From contig NC_057848.1 of assembly GCF_910594005.1 (NCBI RefSeq), positions 140,688,155-140,752,154 on the forward strand: a stretch of 64,000 nucleotides of DNA. The letters are read 5' to 3'. Every line of letters begins with the position of its first letter. Position 1 is the first letter of the stretch. This DNA is from Cervus elaphus (taxonomy: Eukaryota; Chordata; Mammalia; Artiodactyla; Cervidae). Below are positions 45,565-56,057 of this stretch, piece after piece. Made by a program: the position numbers and the translations under genes. The notes under the pieces were generated by a model. That model searched no databases, was not told where the DNA came from, and was given only the letters and a program-made list of their open reading frames with translations.

Positions 45565-45860
45565 CATCTCTCTTAGGAGAAGGCAATGGCACCCCACACC
45601 AGTACTCTTGCCTTGAAAATCCCATGGACGGAGGAGCCTGGTAGGCTGCAGTCCATGGGGTCACTAAGAGTCAGACAGAACTGAGCGACTTCACTTTCCC
45701 TTTTCACTTTCATGCATTGGAGAAGGAAACGGCAACCCACTCCAGTGTTCTTGCCTGGAGAATCCCAGGGACAGGGGAGCCTTGTGGGCTGCCGTCTCTG
45801 GGGTTGCACAGAGTCGGACACGACTGAAGCGACTTACCAGCAGCAGCATCTCTCTTAGGA
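45565..45860 (+). mobile_element. Bov-A2 SINE with 14-bp target-site duplication
   Basis: Two BovA monomers joined by a 'ttcactttcatgcattgg' linker, with a short (CAG)n end. 'catctctcttagga' at 45565-45578 and 45847-45860 is the duplication. Confidence 0.95.
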
Positions 45861-47235
45861 TTTCCTTTCTTCCTGGTTCTGCTCTGATTTAGACTTCTGA
45901 TAACTTTTCTGTTAGTGCTGTGTCAGTGGATAATTTGCTTCTATGCTTTCCTCCAGTTTTGAGCCATTTTAAACTTTCTCTAAGGCATGTCCTAGTTCTG
46001 TTATTCACAAGCAAGTTAGTTCATATTTCTGCAAATTTGTTTATTTGTAAAGTCTTACCTCCTAGTATTCTTTTAATAAATAAATAAAATTACATATACA
46101 TAAATAGCATTTTGCTGGTTTTGCTATGTATATCTATCTATATCTATATATACATATACACATATATATATATATATATTTAAAGATGAATTTTATGGTT
46201 CCAAGGATAAAACTGATATGAGGTTTGTTTCTCAAAATAAATGAACACAGAGAACACAAAATGAATAAGCAATAGAAAGGCTCACAATATATGAGCGAAA
46301 TCAGATTAAGCAGGCCTGCCATATACAGATTCACAGGTTGTACACTATAACCTTCCCGGGGGCACCATTCATGTAAAGAGTAAAGTGAAAGACAGTCCTA
46401 GAAATATGCAGTGTAGTGCCTGTACAACTGAACATGCAGGCCCTGACGGTGAGCTTTAATGTTATCTTCTGTTTTCCTTAGACCCAGTAGGGAGAAGAGA
46501 AGGCTATGATGAGCTCAGGGGAGAGTAAATGGTTACTTTATTATTTGTTCTCCAGGCCTAGTGCTTTGTATGCTCATATTGAAGGGAGGTTGGTGATTTT
46601 GTTCAGTAGTCTGTGGTCACAGGGAGCTGTGTTGCCTCTTTCACCAAGTATTTACACCACAGTGACAGCATGTGGTGTGGGTACAAATGGTTACCTCACA
46701 TCTCTATCATGTGAACTCTCCCTTTTATAGTGCTAATTGGGTGTTGTAATTGCTCTTATGGAGAGTCACTCAATGGTCAGAGTCTGGGTTGCCTATTCAA
46801 AGAAACTCAACAGCTTTTCAAATTACATTACAAAAAGGCCCCTACATTTCAAGCATATCATTTTGCTTAAATTCAAACTACTGTACTATAATCAAGTTGC
46901 ATCTCTTGCTTAGGTCTTAATGCCCACAATCCTCAACAAATTTAGTGGACAGTAGGTTGACCAAAGGGTGAAAGGGGTTTTGTTGTTTTGTTTTTTAAGT
47001 AGTGTTTGTATTCGGAACAGAGTTTGGATTTCCTTGTGGTGGGATTTCCTGGGGCTTCTTTAATATTCAGGCTAAATGCAAGTTGTCATCCACACTATTA
47101 GAATGCAACCTCTCTCTTCAAACACTTTTGACAACTTAGGCATATAGAATAAAGTAAAATGTATAGGAAGTCCTCATAAAATCAGTCTAAATTTCCCAAC
47201 ATTACTACCTTTTCATCTTTCAAACTTCAGTTTAA
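45861..47235. other. unrecognised sequence with microsatellite
   Basis: A TATC/CA/TA microsatellite lies at 46119-46180. No gene or repeat family is recognised otherwise. Confidence 0.45.
46119..46180. repeat. (TATC)/(CA)/(TA) microsatellite
   Basis: Compound simple repeat of 'tatctatc', 'catatacaca' and (ta)n units. Confidence 0.85.
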
Positions 47236-47470
47236 ATGTTCCTTCCATGCAAGCTGTTCTTGACCACTTTATTTGAAATAAAATTGTGTATGTCATGCTT
47301 TGTCACAAAGCCTTAATAGTGATCTTTATAGCTCAACCTCTGTTTTCTGTCTATTCAGTTCTTTAAAGCAGGTACTACATGAATATGTGTTACATAGTGA
47401 AATAAGTCAAGGATGGTAGAAGGGCTACAGGGGGGAAGGGAGGGAAGAAGGACCTTTGGCAAAGACTCTG
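47236..47470 (+). repeat. possible L2 LINE 3' remnant
   Basis: 'caagctgttcttgaccac' followed by 'ttctttaaagcaggtac' is the order of a plus-strand L2 3' end. Diverged. Confidence 0.4.
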
Positions 47471-47701
47471 TCTTAATTCATTCTGGCCACTGTAACAAAA
47501 TACCACAGACTGGGTAGCTTATAAACAGTGGACATTTATTTTGCAATGTTCTAGGGGCCAGGAAGTCTAAGATCAAGATAACAGCATGGTCCCATTCTGG
47601 TGAGAGCCCTCTTCCTGATTCATAGCCAGAACCTTCTTGCTATGTCCTCAGAGTGTGGAAGGGAATTAGCAAGCTCTCTGGAGCCTCTTTTAGAAGGCAT
47701 T

Positions 47702-47904
47702 AATCCCATTCATGGAGCTTCCCTGGTGGCTTAACAGTAAAGAAGCTGCCTGCCAATTCAGTTTTGATCCCTGGCTTGGGAAGATCCTCTGAAGAGGAAA
47801 TGCAAACCACACCAATATTCTTGCCTGGGAAATCCCATGGACAGAGGAGGCTGGTGGGCTATACAATCCATGGGGTTGTAGAGTCAGACACGACTGAGTG
47901 ACTA

Positions 47905-47935
<31 letters not shown>

Positions 47936-47947
47936 ATCCCATTCATG
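47702..47947 (+). mobile_element. Bov-tA SINE with (AGC)n tail and 13-bp target-site duplication
   Basis: 'aatcccattcatg' at 47702-47714 and 47935-47947 brackets a plus-strand Bov-tA ending in about eight AGC units (47909-47934). Confidence 0.95.
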
Positions 47948-48250
47948 AGAGAGGAATATAAAAAATACAACAAACTAGTGATTGTAACAAGAAAGAAACA
48001 GATTTATAAGTGAGGAGAAGAAATTAGTGGTTGCCAGTGTAGAGAGAGAAGTGGGGAGGGGCAATATTGGCGTAGGGGTTTTAGAGGTAGAAACTATTAT
48101 GTATTAAATAAGCCTCAGAGATATATTGTATAACACAAAGAATATAGCCAATGTTTTATAATAACTATAACTGGAGTATAACCTTTGAAAATTGTGAATA
48201 ACTATATTGTACATCGACTATACTTAATACTCACAAAAAATCTGAAAAGG
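47948..48250 (+). mobile_element. L1M 3'-end insertion within the MaLR LTR
   Basis: 'ttagtggttgccagtg', 'tatattgtataacacaaag' and 'tatattgtacatcgactat' follow a plus-strand L1M 3' end. The flank before it (47696-47714 plus 'ag') and the flank after it (48246-48269) are diverged copies of the same roughly 20-nt LTR segment, i.e. an old target-site duplication. Confidence 0.65.
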
Positions 48251-48390
48251 CGTTAATCTCATCCATGAGGGTGCCACCTTCCTGACCTAATCACTTTTCA
48301 AAGGCTCTACTTCCTAATACTTTCAATTTGAGGGGTTAGAATTCCAACATATGAATTTTAAGGGAGCATAAACATTCAGACCATAGCAGT

Positions 48391-48859
48391 CTTCTTTGAC
48401 CAAACTTGCTTCACGCTCCTCTGAGTCCTCTTTCTAACTAGTCCCTCACTTTAGTCTCTGTCCTTGGCCCATTTAGACTTGTTTTAGCATGAACACTGCT
48501 GGATCAGTTTAGCAAAAATCCTCTACTCTTGATAAACGATCAAATTCTTTATCTTTCGCCCTCTATATCTTATTACTCCAGCTTGACTACAAAATTATGT
48601 CAAATTCATTTAGCTAGAATTCTCCTTACTCTCAGTATATCCTCCTAGCCTCCTAGTAATTTTCTATCCACCAACCTCCATCCTGCTCCTTGCCTTTAAA
48701 TCTCTACTTTTTCTATTACATTAGGAGTTGAGTCCAATTTCCCTCTTACTACAAAGTACCCATGATTTATCCTTACTATCTTTAGCAAGTGTCATGCTTA
48801 CTTGTTTTCTTCACCACCTTCCAAGACTTACTTCCTTTATCCTACATCTCTCTGAATAT
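48391..48859. other. unrecognised sequence
   Basis: No gene recognised; possibly an L2 5' continuation. Confidence 0.35.
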
Positions 48860-50395
48860 GCTGTCACTTTTCCCATGCCTTTGTTCACATTGTAATCTTT
48901 GCTTTGCAATGCCCTGCCCTTAATGCCCTAGCTCATATCAAACCCCTCTGCAATATCTGTGCTGTTCTCAGTTCAGTTCAGTCACTCTTTGCGACCCCAT
49001 GAATCGCAGCACACCAGGCCTCCCTGTCCATCACCAACTCCTGGAGTCTACCCAAACCCATGTGTATCGAGTCGGTGATGCCATCCAGCCATCTCATCCT
49101 CTGTCGTCCCCTTCTCCTCCTGCCCCCAGTCCCTCCCAGCATCAGGGTCTTTTCCAATGAGTCAGCTCTTCGCATGAGGTGTCCGAAGTATTGGAGTTTC
49201 AGCTTCAACATCATTCCTTCCAATGAACACCCAGGACCGATCTACTTTCGGATGGACTGGTTGGATCTTCTTGCACTTCAAGGGACTCTCAAGAGTCTTC
49301 TCCAACACCACAGTTCAAAAACATCAATTCTTTGGCTGTCAGGTTTCCTCACCATTCAACTCTCACATCCATACATGACTACTGGAAAAACCATAGCTTT
49401 GATTAGATGGACCTTTGTTGGCAAAATAATGTCTCTGCTTTTTAATATGCTATCCAGGTTTGTCATAACTTTACTTCCAAGGAGTAAGCGTCTTTTAATT
49501 TCATGGCTGCAATCACCATCTGCAGTGATTTTGGAGCCCCAAAAAATAAAGTCTGACACTATTTCCACTGTTTCCCCATCTATTTGCCATGAGGTGATGG
49601 GACCAGATGCCATGATCTTAGTTTCTGAATGTTGAGTTTTAAGCCAACGTTTTCACTCTCCTCTTTCACTTTCATCAAGAGGCTTTTTAATTCCTCTTCA
49701 CTTTCTGCCATAAGGGTGGTGTCATCTGCAAATCTGAGGTTATTGATATTTCTCCCAGCAGTCTTGATTCCAGCTTGTGCTTCTTCCAGCCCAGCATTTC
49801 TCATGATGTACTCGGCATATAAGTTAAATAAGCAGGGTGACAATAAAGAGCCTTGACGTAGTCCTTTTCCTATTTGGAACCAGTCTGTTGTTCCATGTCC
49901 AGTTCTAACTGTTGCTTCCTGACCTGCCTACAGGTTTCTCAAGAGGCAGGTCAGGTGGTCTGATATTCCCATCTCTTTCAGAATTTTCCACAGTTTATTG
50001 TGATGCACACAGTCAAAAGCTTTGGCATAGTCAACAAAGCAGAAATAGATGTCTTTCTGGAACTCTCTCGCTTTTTCTATGATCCATAGAAATGGGAAAG
50101 TCTAGAGATCTCTTCAATAAAATTAGAGAAATGGTATGTACTCTTCTAGTCCTGTATTAAATACAATGTCCTTCAAGATGACCTGTAAAACTTCTGTTTG
50201 CATAACTGTTTGCTATGTCTCATCTTCCTAAGTTATTTCCTCTTAGACTCTTAAATAGAACAATGTGTGTACTTGCCTTCTACTAGATTGTAAACTGTAA
50301 TGATGCAAGAACTCGGCATCATTATGTGCTTCCTAATGCCTAACACCAAATGCTATGCACAGTAGAAACTCAGTGAATACCTGGTTAGTAGAACT
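48860..50395 (+). repeat. L2 LINE 3' remnant split by BovB
   Basis: 48860-48968 ('ctttgcaatgccctgcc') and 50136-50395 ('ctagattgtaaactgtaatg', 'cagtagaaactcagtgaat') are the two parts of a plus-strand L2 3' end. Confidence 0.55.
48969..50135 (-). mobile_element. BovB with 5' inversion
   Basis: 48969-50087 is a minus-strand BovB from the 3' repeat up to the RT block encoding REFQKDIYFCF. At about 50088 the orientation flips: the next roughly 45 nt ('gggaaagtctagagatctct') are plus-strand BovB from further upstream, matching the complement of about 28965-29010. RT remnants include FADDTTLMAESEEELK in frame 49580-49843; frame 49356-49613 and frame 48978-49223 continue the ORF with breaks. Twin priming with a breakpoint deletion is the likely cause. 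Confidence 0.8.
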
Positions 50396-50419
50396 ATGGT
50401 CCTACTCTATAGTGAACAA

Positions 50420-50600
50420 CTCAAAGGCTATTGAACTGGATTCTGAACTCCCCCCACCCTCATGAGCAGTGTGACATTGAGTTTCATCTCTCAATTTTAG
50501 TTTCATCGTTTGTAAAATGCAATGATAACTAAATAAATGGGTTGCAGTAAACATTAGATGACATTCTTTGTAAAATAAATAAACATGATATTATATGTAA
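50420..50600 (+). repeat. MIR remnant
   Basis: 'gagcagtgtgacattgag', 'tttcatcgtttgtaaaatg' and 'aaacattagatgaca' follow the plus-strand MIR order. Confidence 0.6.
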
Positions 50601-50627
50601 AGGTGTCTTCTGCTTAAGGTCAGAAAT

Positions 50628-50823
50628 CTCTCTGAGGTGGCTCAATGATAAAGAATCCTCCTGTAGCACAATCTCTGGGTTGGGAAGATCCCCTGGAGAA
50701 GGGCATGGCAACCCACTCCAGTATTCTTGCCTGGGAAGTCCCATGGACAGAGGAGCCTGGTTGGCTACAGTCCATGGGGTTGCAAGGAGTTGGACATGCC
50801 TGAGGAACTGAGCATGCATGCAC
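50628..50823 (+). mobile_element. Bov-tA SINE
   Basis: Head 'tgaggtggctcaatgataaa', body and 'ggacatgcctgaggaactg' end. Located about 55 bp outside the full-length L1. Confidence 0.9.
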
Positions 50824-50888
50824 GGCCTCTCTCAACCCCAGTAACATCAAAGGTGCACATCCTCTTCTGGGACACTTTGCAGGCTTTC

Positions 50889-50935
50889 TTTTTTTTTTGC
50901 TTTATTTTTTTATTTTTTTTTAATTTTTTTATTAG
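50889..50935 (-). other. L1 poly(A) tail (T-rich on plus strand)
   Basis: 47 nt of T with a few interruptions ('gc', 'a', 'aa'), adjoining the 3' target-site duplication. Interruptions suggest some age or a patterned tail. Confidence 0.9.
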
Positions 50936-51260
50936 TTGGAGGCTAATTACTTCACAACATTTAAGTGGGTTTTGTCATACATTGATATGAATCAGCCATA
51001 GATTTACACTTATTCCCCATCCCGATCCCCCCTCCCACCTCCCTCTTCACCCGATTCCTCTGGGTCTTCCCAGTGCACCAGGCCCGAGCACTTGTCTCAT
51101 GCATCCCACCTGGGCTGGTGATCTGTTTCACCATAGATAGTATACATGCTGTTCTTTTGAAACATCCCACCCTCACATTCTCCCACAGAGTTCAAAAGTC
51201 TGTTCTGTATTTCTGTGTCTCTTTTTCTGTTTTGCATATAGGGTTATCATTACCATCTTT
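50936..51260 (-). other. L1 3' UTR
   Basis: Complement of the L1-BT 3' end between the ORF2 stop and the tail. It includes a pyrimidine/C-rich stretch on the plus strand (51016-51050), i.e. a G-rich tract on the transcript, a usual feature of mammalian L1 3' UTRs. Confidence 0.85.
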
Positions 51261-54200
51261 CTAAATTCCATATATATGTGTTAGTATGCTGTAATGTTCT
51301 TTATGTTTCTGGCTTACTTCACTCTGTATAATGGGCTCCAGTTTCATCCATCTCATTAGGACTGATTCAAATGAATTCTTTTTGACAGCTGAGTAATATT
51401 CCATGGTGTATATGTACCACAGCTTCCTTATCCATTCATCTGCTGATGGACATCTAGGTTGCTTCCATGTCCTGGCTATTATAAACAGTGCTGCGATGAA
51501 CATTGGGGTGCACGTGTCTCTTTCAGATCTGGTTTCCTCAGTGTGTATGCCCAAAAGTGGGATTGCTGGGTCATATGGCAGTTCTATTTCCAGTTTTTTA
51601 AGGAATCTCCACACTGTTTTCCATAGTGGCTGTACTAGTTTGCATTCCCACCAACAGTGTAAGAGGGTTCCCTTTTCTCCACACCCTCTCCAGCATTTAT
51701 TGCTTGTAGACTTTTGGATAGCAGCCATCCTGACTGGCGTGTAATGGTACCTCATTGTGGTTTTGATTTGCATTTCTCTAATAATGAGTGATGTTGAGCA
51801 CCTTTTCATGTGTTTGTTAGCCATCTGTATGTCTTCTTTGGAGAAATGTCTGTTTAGTTCTTTGGCCCATTTTTTGATTGGGTCATTTATTTTTCTGGAA
51901 TTGAGCTTCAGGAGTTGCTTGTATATTTTTGAGATTAATCCTTTGTCTGTTTCTTCATTTGCTATTATTTTCTCCCAATCTGAGGGCTGTCTTTTCACCT
52001 TACTTATAGTTTCCTTTGTAGTGCAAAAGCTTTTAAGTTTCATTAGATCCCATTTGTTTAGTTTTGCTTTTATTTCCAATATTCTGGGAGGTGGGTCATA
52101 GAGGATCTTGCTGTGATTTATGTCGGAGAGTGTTTTGCCTATGTTCTCCTCTAGGAGTTTTATAGTTTCTGGTCTTACATTTAGATCTTTAATCCATTTT
52201 GAGTTTATTTTTGTGTATGGTGTTAGAAAGTGTTCTAGTTTCATTCTTTTACAAGTGGTTGACCAGTTTTCCCAGCACCACTTGTTAAAGAGGTTGTCTT
52301 TTTTCCATTGTATATCCTTGCCTCCTTTGTCAAAGATAAGGTGTCCATAGGTTCGTGGATTTATCTCTGGGCTTTCTATTCTGTTCCATTGATCTATATT
52401 TCTGTCTTTGTGCCAGTACCATACTGTCTTGATGACTGTGGCTTTGTAGTAGAGTCTGAAGTCAGGCAGGTTGATTCCTCCAGTTCCATTCTTCTTTCTC
52501 AAGATTACTTTGGCTATTCGAGGTTTTTTGTATTTCCATACAAATTGTGAAATTCTTTGGTCTAGTTCTGTGAAAAATACCGTTGGTAGCTTGATAGGGA
52601 TTGCATTGAATCTATAGATTGCTTTGGGTAGAATAGCCATTTTGACAATATTGATTCTTCCAATCCATGAACACGGTATGTTTCTCCATCTGTTTGTGTC
52701 CTCTTTGATTTCTTTCATCAGTGTTTTATAGTTTTCTATGTATAGGTCTTTTGTTTCTTTAGGTAGATATACTCCTAAGTATTTTATTCTTTTTGTTGCA
52801 ATGGTGAATGGTATTGTTTCCTTAATTTCTCTTTCTGTTTTTTCATTGTTAGTATATAGGAATGCAAGGGATTTCTGTGTGTTAATTTTATATCCTGCAA
52901 CTTTACTATATTCATTGATTAGTTCTAGTAATTTTCTGGTAGAGTCTTTAGGGTTTTCTATGTAGAGGATCATGTCATCTGCAAACAGTGAGAGTTTCAC
53001 TTCTTCTTTTCCTATCTGGATTCCTTTTACTTCTTTTTCTGCTCTGATTGCTGTGGCCAAAACTTCCAACACTATGTTGAACAGTAGTGGTGACAGTGGG
53101 CACCCTTGTCTTGTTCCTGATTTCAGGGGGAATGCTTTCAATTTTTCACCATTGAGGGTGATGCTTGCTGTGGGTTTGTCATATATGGCTTTTATAATGT
53201 TGAGGTATGTTCCTTCTATTCCTGCTTTTTGGAGAGTTTTAATCATAAATGAGTGTTGAATTTTGTCAAAGGCTTTCTCTGCATCTATTGAGATAATCAT
53301 ATGGTTTTTATCTTTCAATTTGTTAATGTGGTGTATTACGTTGATTGATTTGCGGATATTGAAGAATCCTTGCATTCCTGGGATAAAGCCCACTTGGTCG
53401 TGGTGTATGATTTTTTTAATATGTTGTTGGATTCTGTTTGCTAGAATTTTGTTAAGGATTTTTGCATCTATGTTCATCACTGATATTGGCCTGTAGTTTT
53501 CTTTTTTTGTGGCATCTTTGTCTGGTTTTGGAATTAGGGTGATGGTGGCCTCATAGAATGAGTTTGGAAGTTTACCTTCTTCTGCAATTTTCTGGAAGAG
53601 TTTGAGTAAGGTAGGTGTTAGCTCTTCTCTAAATTTTTGGTAGAATTCAGCTGTGAAGCCATCTGGTCCTGGGCTTTTGTTTGCTGGAAGATTTTTGATT
53701 ACACTTTCGATTTCCTTGCCTGTGATGGGTCTGTTAAGATCTTCTATTTCTTCCTGGTTCAGTTTTGGAAAGTTATACTTTTCTAGGAATTTGTCCATTT
53801 CATCCAAGTTGTCCATTTTATTGGCATAGAGCTGCTGGTAGTAGTCTCTTATGATCCTTTGTATTTCAGTGTTGTCTGTTGTGATCTCTCCATTTTCATT
53901 TCTAATTTTGTTAATTTGGTTCTTCTCTCTTTGCTTCTTAATGAGTCTTGCTAATGGTTTGTCAATTTTGTTTATTTTTTCAAAAAACCAGCTTTTAGCT
54001 TTGTTGATTTTTGCTATGGTCTCTTTAGTTTCTTTTGCATTTATTTCTGCCCTGATTTTTAAGATTTCTTTCCTTCTGCTAACCCTGGGGTTCTTCATTT
54101 CTTCCTTCTCTAATTGCTTTAGGTGTAGAGTTAGGTTATTCATTTGGCTTTTTTCTTGTTTCTTGATGTAAGCCTGTAATGCTATGAACTTTCCCCTTAG

Positions 54201-55079
54201 CACTGCTTTTACAGTGTCCCATAGGTTTTGGGTTGTTGTGTTTTCATTTTCATTCATTTCTATACATATTTTGATTTCTTTTTTGATTTCTTCTATGATT
54301 TGTTGGTTATTCAGAAGCGTGTTATTTAGCCTCCATGTGTTTGAATTTTTAACAATTTTTTTCCTGTAATTGAGATCTAATCTTACTGCACTGTGGTCAG
54401 CAAAGATGACTGGAATGATTTCAATTTTTTTGAATTTTCCAAGACCAGATTTATGGCCCAGGATGTGATCTATTCTGGAGAAGGTTCCGTGTGCACTTGA
54501 GAAAAAGGTGAAGTTGATTGTTTTGGGGTGAAATGTTCTATAGATATCAATTAGGTCTAGCTGGTCCATTGTGTCATTTAAAGTTTGTGTTTCCTTGTTA
54601 ATTTTCTGTTTAGTTGATCTATCCATAGTTGTGAGTGGGGTATTAAAGTCTCCCACTATTATTGTGTTACTATTAATTTCCTCTTTCATACTCGTTAGTG
54701 TTTGCCGTACATATTGCGGTGCTCCTATGTTGGGTGCATATATATTTATAATTGTTATATCTTCTTCTTGGATTGATCCTTTGATCATTATGTAGTGTCC
54801 TTCTTTGTCTCTTTTCACAGCTTTTATTTGAAAGTCTATTTTATCTGATATGAGTATTGCGACTCCTGCTTTCTTTTGGTCTCCGTTTGCATGAAATATT
54901 TTTTTCCAGCCCATCACTTTTAGTCTGTATGTGTCTCTTGTTTTGAGGTGGGTCTCTTGTAGACAGCATATATAGGGGTCTTGTTTTTGTATCCATTCAG
55001 CCAATCTTTGTCTTTTGGTTGGGGCATTCAACCCATTTACATTTAAGGTAATTATTGATAGGTGTGGTCCCGTTGCCAT
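51261..55079 (-). CDS. L1 ORF2 protein: endonuclease and reverse transcriptase (1272 aa)
   Basis: Enzyme of target-primed reverse transcription: it nicks genomic DNA at T-rich sites and copies L1 RNA, or RNA of other elements, into the gap. Residues 1-235 are the APE-like endonuclease, with N13, E42, D144/N146 (VGDFNT), D204 and D228-H229 matching the catalytic set of human L1 shifted by one. Reverse-transcriptase blocks follow, with IDAEKAFDKIQ, RQGCPLSPLLFN and the catalytic FADD near residue 700. The C-terminal cysteine motif CX3CX7HX4C is CWRGCGEKGTLLHCWWEC, near residue 1130. Length is close to human ORF2 (1275 aa). No stop or frameshift. One oddity: residue 227 before the DH pair is Ala where Ser is usual and where the deleted copy at 24328-24540 encodes Ser. 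The start is the first Met of the frame, 51 nt after ORF1. Confidence 0.97.
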   Translation of the reverse strand: MATGPHLSIITLNVNGLNAPTKRQRLAEWIQKQDPYICCLQETHLKTRDTYRLKVMGWKKIFHANGDQKKAGVAILISDKIDFQIKAVKRDKEGHYIMIKGSIQEEDITIINIYAPNIGAPQYVRQTLTSMKEEINSNTIIVGDFNTPLTTMDRSTKQKINKETQTLNDTMDQLDLIDIYRTFHPKTINFTFFSSAHGTFSRIDHILGHKSGLGKFKKIEIIPVIFADHSAVRLDLNYRKKIVKNSNTWRLNNTLLNNQQIIEEIKKEIKICIEMNENENTTTQNLWDTVKAVLRGKFIALQAYIKKQEKSQMNNLTLHLKQLEKEEMKNPRVSRRKEILKIRAEINAKETKETIAKINKAKSWFFEKINKIDKPLARLIKKQREKNQINKIRNENGEITTDNTEIQRIIRDYYQQLYANKMDNLDEMDKFLEKYNFPKLNQEEIEDLNRPITGKEIESVIKNLPANKSPGPDGFTAEFYQKFREELTPTLLKLFQKIAEEGKLPNSFYEATITLIPKPDKDATKKENYRPISVMNIDAKILNKILANRIQQHIKKIIHHDQVGFIPGMQGFFNIRKSINVIHHINKLKDKNHMIISIDAEKAFDKIQHSFMIKTLQKAGIEGTYLNIIKAIYDKPTASITLNGEKLKAFPLKSGTRQGCPLSPLLFNIVLEVLATAIRAEKEVKGIQIGKEEVKLSLFADDMILYIENPKDSTRKLLELINEYSKVAGYKINTQKSLAFLYTNNEKTEREIKETIPFTIATKRIKYLGVYLPKETKDLYIENYKTLMKEIKEDTNRWRNIPCSWIGRINIVKMAILPKAIYRFNAIPIKLPTVFFTELDQRISQFVWKYKKPRIAKVILRKKNGTGGINLPDFRLYYKATVIKTVWYWHKDRNIDQWNRIESPEINPRTYGHLIFDKGGKDIQWKKDNLFNKWCWENWSTTCKRMKLEHFLTPYTKINSKWIKDLNVRPETIKLLEENIGKTLSDINHSKILYDPPPRILEIKAKLNKWDLMKLKSFCTTKETISKVKRQPSDWEKIIANEETDKGLISKIYKQLLKLNSRKINDPIKKWAKELNRHFSKEDIQMANKHMKRCSTSLIIREMQIKTTMRYHYTPVRMAAIQKSTSNKCWRGCGEKGTLLHCWWECKLVQPLWKTVWRFLKKLEIELPYDPAIPLLGIHTEETRSERDTCTPMFIAALFIIARTWKQPRCPSADEWIRKLWYIYTMEYYSAVKKNSFESVLMRWMKLEPIIQSEVSQKHKEHYSILTHIYGI

Positions 55080-55130
55080 TTACTTTGTTGTTTTGGGTTC
55101 ACGTTTATACAACCTTTCTGCATTTCCTGT

Positions 55131-56057
55131 CTAGAGAAGATCCTTTCGCATTTGTTGAAGAGCTGGTTTGGTAGTGCTGAATTCTCTCAGCTTTTGCTTA
55201 TCTGTAAAGCTTTTGAGTTCTCCTTCATATCTGAATGAGATCCTTGCTGGATACAGTAATCTAGGTTGTAGGTTATTCTCTTTTATTACTTTCAGGACGT
55301 CCTGCCATTCCCTTCTGGCCTGGAGGGTTTCTATTGATAGATCAGCTGTTATCCTTATGGGAATCCCTTTGTGTGTTATTTGTTGTTTTTCCCTTGCTGC
55401 TTTTAATATTTGTTCTTTGTGTTTGATCTTTGTTAGTTTGATTAATATGTGTCTTGGGGTGTTTCCCCTTGGGTTTATCCTGTTTGGAACTCTCTGGGTT
55501 TCTTGGACTTGGGTGGCTATTTCCTTCCCCATTTTAGGGAAGTTTTCAGCTATTATCTCCTCGAGTATTTTCTCATGGCCTTTCTTTTTGTCTTCTTCTT
55601 CTGGAACTCCTATGATTCGAATGTTGGGGCGTTTCACATTGTCCCAGAGGTCCCTGAGGTTGTCCTCATTTCTTTTGATCCTTTTTTCTTTTTTCCTCTC
55701 TGCTTCATTTATTTCCACCATTTTATCTTCTATCTCACTTATCCTATCTTCTGCCTCCGTTATTCTACTCTTGGTTCCCTCCAAAGTGTTTTTGATCTCA
55801 TTCATTGCATTATTCATTTTTAATTGACTCTTTTTTATTTCTTCTAGGTCTTTATTAAACAATTCTTGTATCTTTTCAATCTTTGTTTCCAAGCTATTTA
55901 TCTGTAACTCCATTTTGTTTTCAAGATTTTGGATCATTTTTATTATCATTATTCTAAATTCTTTTTCAGGTAGATTCCCTATCTCCTCCTCTTTTGTTTG
56001 ACTTGGTGGGCATTTTTCTTGTTCCTTTACCTGTTGGGTATTTCTTTGCCTTTTCAT
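55131..56057 (-). CDS. L1 ORF1 RNA-binding chaperone (308 aa)
   Basis: ORF1p coats L1 RNA as a trimer and forms the ribonucleoprotein needed for retrotransposition. The order is as in mammalian L1: a basic/polar N-terminus (about 1-35); a long heptad-like coiled coil (about 36-125, rich in E, K, I, L, N); an RRM-like domain starting at RPNIRIIGVPEEE (about 143-220); and a C-terminal domain with ILKAAREKQQITHKG and ARREWQDVLKVIKE (about 220-308). It is somewhat shorter than human ORF1p (338 aa), the difference lying mostly N-terminally. No stop. The start Met is the first in the frame; the upstream region is 5' UTR. Confidence 0.95.
   Translation of the reverse strand: MKRQRNTQQVKEQEKCPPSQTKEEEIGNLPEKEFRIMIIKMIQNLENKMELQINSLETKIEKIQELFNKDLEEIKKSQLKMNNAMNEIKNTLEGTKSRITEAEDRISEIEDKMVEINEAERKKEKRIKRNEDNLRDLWDNVKRPNIRIIGVPEEEDKKKGHEKILEEIIAENFPKMGKEIATQVQETQRVPNRINPRGNTPRHILIKLTKIKHKEQILKAAREKQQITHKGIPIRITADLSIETLQARREWQDVLKVIKENNLQPRLLYPARISFRYEGELKSFTDKQKLREFSTTKPALQQMRKDLL

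Larger units (their letters stand above)
47472..48390 (-). mobile_element. MaLR-type LTR, split twice
   Basis: Left part 47472-47714 ('acaaaataccacagactggg', 'taggggccaggaagtc') and right part 48250-48390 ('gggtgccaccttcctgacc', 'cctaatactttcaattt', 'catatgaattttaagg') form one minus-strand LTR of MLT1/MST character. A L1M fragment and then a Bov-tA have inserted into it. Confidence 0.6.

Noticed and set aside
51403..54795. Series of plus-strand frames of 60-114 codons
   Set aside because: All are antisense shadows of the intact ORF2.
55168..55827. Plus-strand frame of 219 codons
   Set aside because: It is the exact antisense of L1 ORF1; its hydrophobic character reflects the Lys/Glu-rich coding strand.
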